Source: RH-AL1 sp965277735
GTDB taxonomy: Bacteria; Pseudomonadota; Alphaproteobacteria; Rhizobiales; Beijerinckiaceae
Length of the DNA stretch: 64,000 nucleotides
NCBI GenBank assembly: GCA_965277735.1
Contig: CBDIDO010000002.1
Coordinates: 186,001-250,000 of the forward strand
Direction of reading: 5' to 3'
Position numbers and translations under genes: made by a program. Shown here in pieces: positions 17,804-26,636 of the stretch (positions within the stretch are counted from its first letter, which is position 1; every line of letters starts with the position of its first letter). The notes under the pieces were generated by a model. The model saw only the letters and a program-made list of their open reading frames with translations. It was not told the origin of the DNA and did not search any database.

Positions 17804-18859
17804 ATGGCGCGGAAGCTTCTGTTCTATACGCACGCATTCGGCGGCGGCGGCGCCGAGGTCGTCTTTTCGCGCCTTGCCACCGCCTTCGCGGACGCGGGCG
17901 ACGAGGCGATCTTCGCGGTCGACAGCGCCGTCGAGTCTGCGGCGCCGGCGCCTCGCGCCCGGCTGCGGTCCCTGGTGCTCCCGCCCGGCCATGCGCCGGC
18001 GACGCGCGCGCTCGCCACGTTGCTGCGCGCCGAGCGGCCCGACGCCTCGTTCTCGGCGCTCGGGGCACAGAACCTGAAGCATCTCGCGGCGGCGACGCTC
18101 GCGGGCCGCGTGCGGCGTTGCGTGCTCGGCTATCACGGCTTCGCCGTCGCAGAGCCAAAGCCGTTCGCGCGCGCCTCGTTCCAGCTCGCCGCGATCGCGA
18201 CGCGGCTCGCCGCGCGCTCGATCTGCGTCTCCGATGCGCTGCTCGACGACCTGCGCCGGCGCTGGTACGCGAGCCCGACCCGGACGCTGCGCCTCCACAA
18301 TCCCCTCCCCGCCGACCTGGCGTTCTCGCCGCCGATCCGCCCCCGCGAGCGCCTGATCGTGGCGATCGGCCGGATGGTGCCCGTCAAACGTTTCCCTGAC
18401 CTCGTCGCAGCCTTCGCGCAGATCGGCGATGCGGACGCGCGACTCGCGATCCTGGGCGAGGGACCGGAGCGCGGGGCGATCGAGGCGGCGATCGAACAAC
18501 TTGGGCTCGGCGGCCGCGTGTCGCTGCCGGGCCATGTCGCCGATCTGCCGGATTGGTATCGTCGCGCGGCCTGCGTCGCGATCGCCTCGGAGAGCGAGAG
18601 CTTCGGCCTCACCGCCGCCGAGGCGCTGGCCCATGGGACGCCGGTGGTCGCCACCGATTGCGGCGGGCCGCCGGAAATACTGGGTCATGGCCGCTGGGGC
18701 CGCATCGTGCCGGTTGGCGATGCCGCCGCGATGGCCGCGGCATTGCGCGCGACGCTGGCGACACCGCTCGACCCCGCGCCGCTTGTCGCACGGGCACAAG
18801 AGTTCGCGCTGCCGGCCGTGCGCGACGCCTATGCCGCGCTCGCCGACTCGCTGCGCTGA
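17804..18859 (+). CDS. Glycosyltransferase family 4 protein
   Basis: This 351-aa GT-B enzyme opens with YTHAFGGGGAEVVFSRLA, the GT4 acceptor-side glycine loop. The donor-side domain carries IVAIGRMVPVKRFPDLVAAF, ILGEGPERGAIE and the EX7E element in SESESFGLTAAEALAHGTPVVATDCGG. It probably transfers a nucleotide-activated sugar to a lipid-linked exopolysaccharide repeat unit. It diverges from the GINT1-like gene and converges on another GT4 with only two bases between the stops. The sugar and linkage cannot be inferred. Confidence 0.92.
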   Translation: MARKLLFYTHAFGGGGAEVVFSRLATAFADAGDEAIFAVDSAVESAAPAPRARLRSLVLPPGHAPATRALATLLRAERPDASFSALGAQNLKHLAAATLAGRVRRCVLGYHGFAVAEPKPFARASFQLAAIATRLAARSICVSDALLDDLRRRWYASPTRTLRLHNPLPADLAFSPPIRPRERLIVAIGRMVPVKRFPDLVAAFAQIGDADARLAILGEGPERGAIEAAIEQLGLGGRVSLPGHVADLPDWYRRAACVAIASESESFGLTAAEALAHGTPVVATDCGGPPEILGHGRWGRIVPVGDAAAMAAALRATLATPLDPAPLVARAQEFALPAVRDAYAALADSLR

Positions 18860-18861
18860 GC

Positions 18862-20079
18862 TCACCGCTGCGTCGCCAACGCGGCGTGGCAGGCGAAAAG
18901 ACGACCCATCTGCGAGTCCACCGAGTACGGCGCGACGAGGCCGGCGATCGTGGCCGGCTCGAGCCGGCCTTCGTCGATGGCGTGCGCCAACCCCACGAAC
19001 GCCTCGGCGAGCTTGTCGGCCGAGGCCTCTGCCGTCGGCTCGCGCTCGACCAGCGTGCCGCTGTAGCCCGGCAAAACCAGCCGCGAAAATTGAGGCAGCG
19101 CGATCGCGCCGACGGGGCGCCCTGACGCCAGCATCTCGAGCAGGTAGCAGGGCATGCCTTCGAAGAACGAGGTGATGACCCCGGCATGCGCGCGCGCCAT
19201 GAGCGCCGCGACCTCCGCCGCCCTGCGGGGCCCATGTCGGACCGTGAGGCCCGCGATCGCCGCGAACTCGGGAAAGCGCGTCGGGTCGGATGCGCCGACA
19301 TAGTCGAAGACGACGCGTCGGAATCGCCCCGCCGGCGTCGCGGCGAGGCGCGTCCGGAGCTGCGCCAGGGTCGCGAACATCAAGGGCGGGTCCTTGAAAT
19401 CGTCGAGCCGGCCGGCGAAGCACACGTGGAACGCGTCGTCCTCTTGAGAGAATGGTGTTGGCACGAACCGTTCGGTGTCCACCGACACCGACATCACCGC
19501 GGTCTTGCGCGCGTGCGACGGCGCGATGCGCTCGACGTGCCTGGCGATCGCCTCGTTAACGGCGAAGACGCTATCGGCGAGCGCGAGCGCCCAGCGCTCG
19601 TTCCACTGGTGCAAGAACCAATAGCGCTTGAGGATCGAATCCATCTTGTCATCCTTCGTGCCTTCGTTGTGGACGAGGAGCACGAACGGGAGGCGCAAGA
19701 GCTTCGGGATCGAGGCGAACTCGTAGCGCTCGATCTCGGCGGAGGCGCGCTCGCCCCGCAACGCGCGCCACAGCCCCGGCAGGTGGCGGACGAGGCCGAG
19801 TGTGTAGCGCAGCGTCGTCGACTGCAGGATGCCCTTCGCGACGAGATTGATGCGCTCCGACGGCACGCGGGCGACCGGCAGGAAGGCGATCCGACGTCCG
19901 TCCTGCTCGATCGGCGTGACGCGGCCGAGCGGGCAATCGCCCCGCTCGTCGATGCCGACGAAGAGCAGCTCGACATCGGCGGGATGACGCGTGAGCATCA
20001 GCCGGACGTGGGTCTCGATCCCGCCGAGCTTGTCGCCGCGCGGGTCCATCGTGTGAAAGAGCGCGAGCCGGCGCGGCAT
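18862..20079 (-). CDS. Glycosyltransferase family 4 protein
   Basis: This 405-aa predicted GT-B glycosyltransferase has an N-terminal MDPRGDKLGGIETHVR loop and a donor half with FHVCFAGRLDDFKDPPLMFATL and SFFEGMPCYLLEMLASGRPVGAI. The second acidic residue of the usual EX7E element is retained (E in FFEGMPCYLLEML). It lies in the exopolysaccharide locus, on the same strand as the chain-length gene 99 bp upstream, and probably extends the repeat unit. Confidence 0.9.
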   Translation of the reverse strand: MPRRLALFHTMDPRGDKLGGIETHVRLMLTRHPADVELLFVGIDERGDCPLGRVTPIEQDGRRIAFLPVARVPSERINLVAKGILQSTTLRYTLGLVRHLPGLWRALRGERASAEIERYEFASIPKLLRLPFVLLVHNEGTKDDKMDSILKRYWFLHQWNERWALALADSVFAVNEAIARHVERIAPSHARKTAVMSVSVDTERFVPTPFSQEDDAFHVCFAGRLDDFKDPPLMFATLAQLRTRLAATPAGRFRRVVFDYVGASDPTRFPEFAAIAGLTVRHGPRRAAEVAALMARAHAGVITSFFEGMPCYLLEMLASGRPVGAIALPQFSRLVLPGYSGTLVEREPTAEASADKLAEAFVGLAHAIDEGRLEPATIAGLVAPYSVDSQMGRLFACHAALATQR

Positions 20080-20178
20080 CTTGGGCGTAGTCTCGGAGCG
20101 ACCGCGAGGCGGGCCGCTCCCCTGCTAGCGCGAAAGCGCGGCCCCGCGCACGCGCGCGCCGCGCATTTGGTTAAGGCG

Positions 20179-22365
20179 TCAGCGTAGGCCCGCGCGGCGG
20201 CGCAGTTCAGCCCCTGCCGGCCGCCGGGTGGCAACGAAGGGCGCGCGCGGCGTCGTGGTCCGCGCGGCCGATGCGACGCGTAGCACCGCAGCGAGAGGCT
20301 TGGCAGGCTCTTCGGCCGGCATCGGCCGCTCGGTGGCAGACGGCACGAAGACCGAGATGTCGGCCGCGACGGTGCCGAGCAGCGCATGGCGGGGCGCGGC
20401 GAGCAGCGCCAGGAAGCGCTCGTCGTCGCGCGGCGAAGCGAACCGGCCGATGCGCAGGAAGCCATCGGCCTCGCGCGCCAGCTCGAAGGCCTCGGCGGCG
20501 CGGTCGCCGTCGATGACGACGAGGTCGAACTCGTCAGCGAGCGCGTCGGCAACCAACGTGTCGCGAGAGCTTGCGAGCTCTTCCGCAAGGCGCGAGCCGT
20601 CACGGAACGAGGGCGCGAGATAGAGCAGCCCTTCGCCGGCCTCGGCGCGCAGAACGACGCGCCAGTCGCCGAAGACCTCGATGAGTGCGGGCTCGGCGCT
20701 CTCGTCGACCGAGGCGGCCAGCGCCGGGCGCGCCTTCGCGCCCTCGACGATCAGCACGCGCCGACCGCTTGCCGCGGCAGCCTCGCCGAGCGCCAGCACT
20801 GCATCCATCGTGCTCGCGCCGGGCTCATTGGTGGCGACCATGACGACGGGCACCTCGTCGCGCGGCACGATCGCGTCGATCGCGGGCATGACGCGCGCCA
20901 TGGTGACGACGAGATCATAGTTCGAATCGCGACGTTTCGGCTCGTGGCGCGGCGCGGGCTTGCGCAGGTCCGTGGCGGTTCTCGCGTGCTGGGCCTCGCG
21001 CAGGATATCCTCGCGCGACGTAGTCGTTGCGGCGGCTTTCGCGCGACGCGCCGGAGCGCGGACTCGCGCCGGCTCCACACGCGGCGTAGGGGCGGGCTCG
21101 GGCTCGGGCTCGGCGACGTCCTCCTCGAAGAAGTGCTCAGGCTCGACGCGCGCGCCGATCGCGTGCAGCGCCGGAGCGGCCGGCTCCAAGGTCGACCCCA
21201 GGGCCAGCTCGTCCGACGTTTCGACGAGGGCTGGTGCCTTCGGCCGCAGGATCCGGCGCGAGATGAGCAGCATCAGGAGGCCGGCCAACGTCACCGCAGC
21301 GAGATGGAGCGGGGGCGCCAGGCCGTCCGCCATCGCCGGCACAGGCGCGCGGGCGATGAGGCGGTAATGGGCTTGATCGTCGTCGCGGGCCGCGCCCTGC
21401 GCGCGGGCAACGGAGTCGTCTGCCGCCTGCGCCGCGGCACGCGCAGCGTCGATCGTGGCGATCCGGCCCGCGTCGCGCGTGCCGCCCTTGGCGGCGGCCA
21501 CGGCGCGCGATTTCGCGTCGGCAAGGTCGGCTTCGGTTGCCTTGGCGAGCCGCGTCCAGGCGGCGGTCAGCTCGGCGGCAGTGCGCTTGATCCCGTCGCG
21601 CAGGCCGATCACCGTCGTGTGCTTTTCGCCCAGCGTTTCACTCGCCTTGGCGAGCTGGCGGGTCAGGTCGAGATAGCTCGTCTGCAGCGCGTCGATATTC
21701 GTCGGCACGTCGCGCCCGGTGCCGAGCGGCGGGTTGCCGGCGGCGATGATCGCGTGGATCGCGTCGAGCCGGGTGCGCAGCGCGACGATCCGCGTGGCGG
21801 CGCCGGCGGTGGTCGCGCTCGAGTCGACGACGTCACCGCCAAGCTCGGCGAGGCGGCGGTGCGCCGTCACGGCGGTGTCCTGCAGCCTGACGAGGCGGAG
21901 CGCGGCGGCGGCATCGCCGGCGCGGCTCGCCTCCTGGGCGCGGTCCTCTAGATCGGCGACGAGTGCGGTGGCAACCGCGCTTGCCATCGCGGCAGCGTGC
22001 TCGGCGTCGGCATCCTGGGCGCGGACCGTCAGCGAGCCGGGCACATGTCCGATTTCGGCGCGCACAGCGCGCGACAGGACATCGGACGACGCCGAACCGT
22101 TGAATGCCGCAGCATGGGTCAGAACCTGGCGCGAGACGGCGGCGTCGGCCGCCGCCTGTGCCAAGGCAGGACGCAGGGCGGCTGGACCGCCCTCGATCCC
22201 GACGATCGCCGATGCGACGAAAGCCTGCCGCGGCAGGATGAAGCCCGTCGTCAGCGCGGTTGCGAGCGCAAGCGCCGCGGCCGCAGCCGTCGACAGCAGC
22301 TTCGCCCGGCGCGTCGGGCTTGTACTGGCTGGCGCGATGCGACTGCCTTGCGCTGGGATGATCAC
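20179..22365 (-). CDS. Polysaccharide co-polymerase fused to a degenerate tyrosine-kinase (BY-kinase) domain
   Basis: The 728-aa protein is built like Wzc/ExoP. It has a first TM helix at about 25-47, a coiled periplasmic part, a second TM helix near 345-365, a proline/acid-rich linker and a cytoplasmic P-loop-like domain from about 500. The kinase elements are broken. Walker A reads VMVATNEPGASTMD with no GK(S/T) lysine, Walker A' reads VLIVEGAKARP without the aspartate, and Walker B is partly kept (VVIDGD). No C-terminal tyrosine cluster is present. It is probably a chain-length or assembly regulator without kinase activity. GTG 22365 is the start used. Confidence 0.8.
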   Translation of the reverse strand: MIIPAQGSRIAPASTSPTRRAKLLSTAAAAALALATALTTGFILPRQAFVASAIVGIEGGPAALRPALAQAAADAAVSRQVLTHAAAFNGSASSDVLSRAVRAEIGHVPGSLTVRAQDADAEHAAAMASAVATALVADLEDRAQEASRAGDAAAALRLVRLQDTAVTAHRRLAELGGDVVDSSATTAGAATRIVALRTRLDAIHAIIAAGNPPLGTGRDVPTNIDALQTSYLDLTRQLAKASETLGEKHTTVIGLRDGIKRTAAELTAAWTRLAKATEADLADAKSRAVAAAKGGTRDAGRIATIDAARAAAQAADDSVARAQGAARDDDQAHYRLIARAPVPAMADGLAPPLHLAAVTLAGLLMLLISRRILRPKAPALVETSDELALGSTLEPAAPALHAIGARVEPEHFFEEDVAEPEPEPAPTPRVEPARVRAPARRAKAAATTTSREDILREAQHARTATDLRKPAPRHEPKRRDSNYDLVVTMARVMPAIDAIVPRDEVPVVMVATNEPGASTMDAVLALGEAAAASGRRVLIVEGAKARPALAASVDESAEPALIEVFGDWRVVLRAEAGEGLLYLAPSFRDGSRLAEELASSRDTLVADALADEFDLVVIDGDRAAEAFELAREADGFLRIGRFASPRDDERFLALLAAPRHALLGTVAADISVFVPSATERPMPAEEPAKPLAAVLRVASAARTTTPRAPFVATRRPAGAELRRRAGLR

Positions 22366-22489
22366 GGACCCTGCCCTGAAAGACTTCGGTCCCGTATTTA
22401 TTAACTATAAAAATTACCGAACCGTCTACTTCCGACCATCGGCGCATCAATTGCGACTGCTTAAGCAAGACTTAAAGCAGACGTTCGAT
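22366..22489. promoter_or_regulatory. AT-rich divergent control region of the exopolysaccharide locus
   Basis: This stretch is clearly AT-richer than its surroundings, especially 22395-22417 (TATTTATTAACTATAAAAAT core), and separates two divergent exopolysaccharide genes. Positions 22457-22480 hold an imperfect inverted repeat (CTGCTTAAG ... CTTAAAGCAG) containing the palindrome GCTTAAGC. It probably carries both promoters and a regulator site. No consensus -35/-10 pair is assigned. Confidence 0.5.
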
Positions 22490-24004
22490 GTGTCTCGTTT
22501 CGGCACGCCGGCGTTCGAGCGCTGGGAGAGCGTGCTGACCACGGGCTTCGAACTGCGGGATTTCGACAAGACGCGGCGGCGGCGGCCGTGGTCGCGGCGT
22601 GTCGGCGCTCGGGCCGGCAAACGCAGCACCGCCGTCAGCCGCGCGCTGTTCACCGTGCTGGCGATCGCAGCGGACGCGATCACGATCACGATCAGCTCGA
22701 TCGTCGTCGGTATCGTATACCACCAATCCTTCTACGGCGTCGGCGGCATGTTCGAGATCTTCGCCGCGCTGGGTCTTTCCGTCTCGATCCTGTTCGTCAC
22801 GATCAACCTACTCGCACAGGAATACGACGTCGCGAACTACCTGAACTACGGAGCCAACGCACGGCGCGCGATCCTGGTTTGGAACACGACCTTCTTCACG
22901 ATGCTCGTCGTGTTCTTCCTGACCAAGGAATCGGCTGAGTTCTCGCGCGTCTCCATCGTGATCTTCTTCGCGGTGGGGCTCGTCTGTCTCGCGATCGTGC
23001 GTGCCGCTGCCGTCTATCACGTCAGGGCGAGCGCCGGCGCCGGACGTATTGTCTCGCTGCGCGCGCTCCTCGTCGGGGAGGAAAACAGCCTGCACGACTT
23101 CCTCGCCCGCTACGAGCCTTGGACGGTCGGCATCGACATCGTCGCCTCGGCGGTCCTGCGCGGCGGCGAGAGCCTGCGCGAGGACCTCGCGCTTGCGGCC
23201 GCATCGGCGCGCGTCCTGCGTCCCGACGACATCTTCATCCTGCTGCCGTGGTCGCGCACGGAGGCGATCGACGCCTGCGTCGAGGCCTTCACCCAGGTCC
23301 CGGCCTCGATCCACCTCGGCCCGCAGCACGTGCTCGACCGTTTCGCCAAGGCACGCGTGTCGCGCATCGGCAGCATCGCGAGCCTGCATCTCGTGCGCCG
23401 CCCGCTCAACTCGATCGAGCAGGCGCTGAAGCGCGCCTTCGACATCGTCGCCGGCTCGATCCTGCTGGTTCTCCTCACGCCGATGTTTTTGATGATCGCC
23501 GTGGCGATCAAGCTCGACAGCAGCGGGCCCGTCTTCTTCCTGCAGAGGCGCTACGGCTTCAACCAGGAGGTCTTCCACATCGTCAAGTTCCGCTCGATGA
23601 CGGTCACCGAGGAAGGCTCGGCGGTGCGCGGCGTGACGCGCGGCGACGCGCGGGTGACGCGGGTCGGACGCATCCTGCGGCGCGCCAGTTTCGACGAGCT
23701 GCCGCAGCTCGTGAACGTCATCCAAGGGCGAATGTCGCTGGTCGGCCCGCGCCCGCACGCGCTCGTCCACAATCAGCAATACGAGAAGACGGTCGCCGAC
23801 TACGCGCGCCGCCACAACGTCAAGCCTGGCATGACCGGCTGGGCGCAGATTCACGGCCTGCGCGGCGAGATCACCTCGGACACCAAGATGCACGCGCGCG
23901 TCCAGTACGATCTCTATTACATCGACAATTGGTCGTTTGGTCTCGATCTTCGCATTCTCGCTTTCACGTTGCTCTCGCCAAAGGCATTTGAGAATGCGTT
24001 CTGA
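22490..24004 (+). CDS. Priming phosphoglycosyltransferase (exopolysaccharide polyprenyl glycosylphosphotransferase, WcaJ/ExoY type)
   Basis: This membrane enzyme moves a sugar-1-phosphate to undecaprenyl phosphate, the first step of repeat-unit synthesis. It has four or five N-terminal hydrophobic segments and a cytoplasmic domain. The C-terminal bacterial sugar transferase domain contains FDIVAGSILLVLLTPMF, GPVFFLQRRYGFN, FKFRSM-like HIVKFRSMTV and DELPQLVNVIQG with SLVGPRPH. GTG 22490 gives 504 aa. An in-frame ATG at 22358 would give 548 aa but runs through the AT-rich control region and overlaps the divergent start by 8 bp, so it is less likely. The sugar is not predictable. Confidence 0.9.
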   Translation: MSRFGTPAFERWESVLTTGFELRDFDKTRRRRPWSRRVGARAGKRSTAVSRALFTVLAIAADAITITISSIVVGIVYHQSFYGVGGMFEIFAALGLSVSILFVTINLLAQEYDVANYLNYGANARRAILVWNTTFFTMLVVFFLTKESAEFSRVSIVIFFAVGLVCLAIVRAAAVYHVRASAGAGRIVSLRALLVGEENSLHDFLARYEPWTVGIDIVASAVLRGGESLREDLALAAASARVLRPDDIFILLPWSRTEAIDACVEAFTQVPASIHLGPQHVLDRFAKARVSRIGSIASLHLVRRPLNSIEQALKRAFDIVAGSILLVLLTPMFLMIAVAIKLDSSGPVFFLQRRYGFNQEVFHIVKFRSMTVTEEGSAVRGVTRGDARVTRVGRILRRASFDELPQLVNVIQGRMSLVGPRPHALVHNQQYEKTVADYARRHNVKPGMTGWAQIHGLRGEITSDTKMHARVQYDLYYIDNWSFGLDLRILAFTLLSPKAFENAF

Positions 24005-25244
24005 TCAGCGCGCCACGTCGCCCGCGCCATTGTCGTTTCGCGCGATCAACGGCTTTCGCGGGCCGGGGGCGCTCGCCATCGCGTTCGCGCATTTCGCGGT
24101 CGCCTCGGAGCTCATCTCCTACCGGCGGCTCGAGCCGATCGCACTGCTCGTCGATCTGTTCTTCGTGCTGAGCGGCCTCATCATCGCGCAGGTCTATTCC
24201 GAGAAGCTGACCAAGCCACGCGCGATCCCCGAGTACATCGTGCGCCGCGTCGGCCGCATCTGGCCGCTGCAGGCGGCGACGCTCGCCGTGCTCGTCGCCT
24301 ACGAGCTCCTGAAGCTCGTGATGCAGGCGACGTTCGGCAAGCAGTTCTCCACCGCCGCCTTCTCGCTCGAGGGCTACAACCTGCTGCGCGCGGTCCCGAC
24401 CAACCTCCTGCTGATCCAGGCGCTCGGCGTTCACGACCGCGAGACCTGGAATTTCCCCAGCTGGAGCCTCAGCGTCGAGTTCGTCACCTACCTCTCGTTT
24501 GCCGCTTTCTGCCTGATCGGCCCCGTCTGGCGGCGCGCGGCCGCGATCCTGACGATCGCGGTTTCTCTCGCGGTCCTCATCTTCGTCGCGCCCTACCACA
24601 TGCGCTCGACCTTCGATTACGGGCTGTTTCGCTGCTTCGCCGGTTTCTTCGCCGGCACGCTCTGCTTCGAGGCCGCGCGTCGCTGGCTGCGTCCGCATTG
24701 GCGGATGCCGACGCTGATCGAGGTCGGAGGCCTCGTGCTCGTCATCGTTTGGATGCGCTTCTCGTCGAAAGGTCTGCTCGTCTTCGCCGCACCGTTCGTC
24801 TTCTGCCTGTTCGTGCTCGCCTATGCGAGCGAGCAAGGTGCGGTATCGCGTGTGCTCCTTTCGAAGCCGATGCAGTTCTTCGCCGAGCTGTCCTTCGCGA
24901 TCTACATGGTGCACGCGATCGTGCTGATCTTCTTCCTGGCGACGATGCACACGCTTTCGCGGGCGACCGGGCATCCGCTGTTCACGATCGTCGTCAATCC
25001 GCTCGCCGGTCATCCCGGCGCGCCGGCGTCGGTCGAGGTCCTGCACATCATGAGCCCCGTGGTGCTGTGGGGCTGCATGGTGCTCTATCTCGGCACCGTC
25101 GTCGTCCTCGCCTACGCGGCCTATCGCTGGATCGAGGTGCCGGGGCGCGCCTATTTCAGCCGCATCGCCAAGCGCATCGACATGCGTCCCAAGGCGCCGA
25201 TCCTTCGTGCTGCCGTCGGCGATCCGATGGAGCCGGCGCCGTGA
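23994..25244 (+). CDS. Acyltransferase 3 family membrane protein
   Basis: This 416-aa protein has about ten hydrophobic segments and the acyltransferase-3 (OafA/ExoZ) opening FRAINGFRGPGALAIAFAHF, which includes the conserved histidine used in O-acyl transfer. SWSLSVEFVTYL is a second family signature. It most likely acetylates or otherwise acylates the exopolysaccharide. ATG 23994 overlaps the end of the priming transferase by 11 bp, and its stop overlaps the GTG of the polymerase gene. It is therefore tightly embedded in the operon. Confidence 0.92.
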   Translation: MRSDQRATSPAPLSFRAINGFRGPGALAIAFAHFAVASELISYRRLEPIALLVDLFFVLSGLIIAQVYSEKLTKPRAIPEYIVRRVGRIWPLQAATLAVLVAYELLKLVMQATFGKQFSTAAFSLEGYNLLRAVPTNLLLIQALGVHDRETWNFPSWSLSVEFVTYLSFAAFCLIGPVWRRAAAILTIAVSLAVLIFVAPYHMRSTFDYGLFRCFAGFFAGTLCFEAARRWLRPHWRMPTLIEVGGLVLVIVWMRFSSKGLLVFAAPFVFCLFVLAYASEQGAVSRVLLSKPMQFFAELSFAIYMVHAIVLIFFLATMHTLSRATGHPLFTIVVNPLAGHPGAPASVEVLHIMSPVVLWGCMVLYLGTVVVLAYAAYRWIEVPGRAYFSRIAKRIDMRPKAPILRAAVGDPMEPAP

Positions 25245-26635
25245 GGGAGAGCCTTAGATATCAGCCGCGTCGGGCGCCGATCGGCTGGCCATCGGCCGAG
25301 CGCCTGCCGTTCGATCGGCGCGCCGTCTTTGCCGATCTGGCGCTCGCAGCGACGGTCTGCGCGGTGGTTGCGCTTTTTTCACTTTCACCGGTGACGCTCG
25401 AGGGCATGGGCATCCCCTACATGACCGCTGGCGGCGGCATCTTCTCCAAGGTCCATCCGGCGACGCCCCTCGCCGGATGCGCGCTAGCGTTTCGCGCCAT
25501 CGCCGCGCGGCACCCGATTTCGGCGGCCTGGCGCCTCCTGACAGCCGACACCGGGGCGGTGCTGCTGCTCTGCGCGTTCTCGATCATGGTCGCCTATGCC
25601 GCGGTGATCTCGCACACGCCGTTCACGCCGCTCATCGACACGTTCGCGCTTCCCGCTCTGATGTTCCTCATTTTGCGCGACCTCGATCCAAGGATCCAGC
25701 GCGGCCTGGGGATCGTGGTCCTGCTGATCTTCTGTGCCAACGCCGTCGCCGCGCTGACCGAGTTTTTGGGCCACCGACACCTCATCACGATCCCGGTACC
25801 AGCGGGCGTGTCGGCCGATCCGACGCGTGGCGATGCCACGTTCGATTGGCGCGCCCAGCTCGCCAACGATTGGCGCGCCACGGCGCTGATGGGTCATCCG
25901 CTCACGAACGGTCTGGCGACGGGCGCGATCATCCTCTGTCTCGTCGCGCGCGGCACCTTCTGGCTTCCCGCGATCGTCAAGGCGCCCGTCATCCTACTCC
26001 AGGCGGTCGCCATGCTGGCGTTCGGCGCGCGCACGGCCCTGGTGCTGACGATCGTCCTGTCGCTGTGGCTCGGGGGCGGTAGCTTGCTGCGCCTGCTCAA
26101 GCAGGGGCGTCGGCTCGGACCGCAGCACGTCGCCTACGCGCTCGTCACCGTCGCAATCCTGCTTCTGAGTGTCGGGCTCTTCTCACAGACCAGCCTTGTC
26201 GAGCACACGCTCGAGCGCTTCCAGAACGACCAGGGCAGCGCGACGACGCGCATCACCATGTTCTACCTCTTCGACCCGCTCTCCTGGAGCGACATCATCC
26301 TGGGGCCGGATCCCGAGCAGGTCGCCACGCAGCAGCGGCTGCAAGGCCTGGAGTTCGGCATCGAGAGCTCGTGGGTCGGCCTCGCACTTACCTACGGACT
26401 CGCTGTGACCATCATGACGCTCACCGCGCTTGCCGCCTTCACACGATCGGTGGTGAAGGCGACCGGGCCCGGCACGGGCGTCATCGCCCTCTTCTTCCTC
26501 ATCCAGGTCAGCACCGCAGCCTCGCTCTCGACGAAGACCACGATCCTCGCGATGACGGTGTCGCTACTCCTGATTCTCCTGCAAAAGGACGACAACTTCG
26601 ACGTCCCCGCCAGACATTACCCGGGAGCCGCCTAG
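25241..26635 (+). CDS. VpsF-like polysaccharide polymerase (O-antigen polymerase type membrane protein)
   Basis: This 464-aa protein has roughly ten hydrophobic segments and a larger loop containing GDATFDWRAQLANDWRATAL followed by MGHPLTNGLATG and FGARTALVLTIVLSLWLGG. These resemble VpsF/ExoQ/Wzy-type proteins that polymerise lipid-linked repeat units in the periplasm. Such proteins share little sequence, so the call rests on topology, the SARTA-like segment and position between an acyltransferase and Wzz. Start GTG 25241 forms a GTGA overlap with the preceding stop. Confidence 0.75.
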   Translation: MRESLRYQPRRAPIGWPSAERLPFDRRAVFADLALAATVCAVVALFSLSPVTLEGMGIPYMTAGGGIFSKVHPATPLAGCALAFRAIAARHPISAAWRLLTADTGAVLLLCAFSIMVAYAAVISHTPFTPLIDTFALPALMFLILRDLDPRIQRGLGIVVLLIFCANAVAALTEFLGHRHLITIPVPAGVSADPTRGDATFDWRAQLANDWRATALMGHPLTNGLATGAIILCLVARGTFWLPAIVKAPVILLQAVAMLAFGARTALVLTIVLSLWLGGGSLLRLLKQGRRLGPQHVAYALVTVAILLLSVGLFSQTSLVEHTLERFQNDQGSATTRITMFYLFDPLSWSDIILGPDPEQVATQQRLQGLEFGIESSWVGLALTYGLAVTIMTLTALAAFTRSVVKATGPGTGVIALFFLIQVSTAASLSTKTTILAMTVSLLLILLQKDDNFDVPARHYPGAA

Positions 26636-26636
26636 C

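Noticed and set aside
17732..19423. 563-aa minus-strand open frame spanning two GT4 genes
   Set aside because: It crosses two genes in opposite senses with clear GT4 motifs and has no own motif.
22358..22489. Upstream ATG and first 44 codons of the priming transferase
   Set aside because: The segment is AT-rich, overlaps a divergent start and contains a dyad; it is better read as promoter, though not fully excluded.
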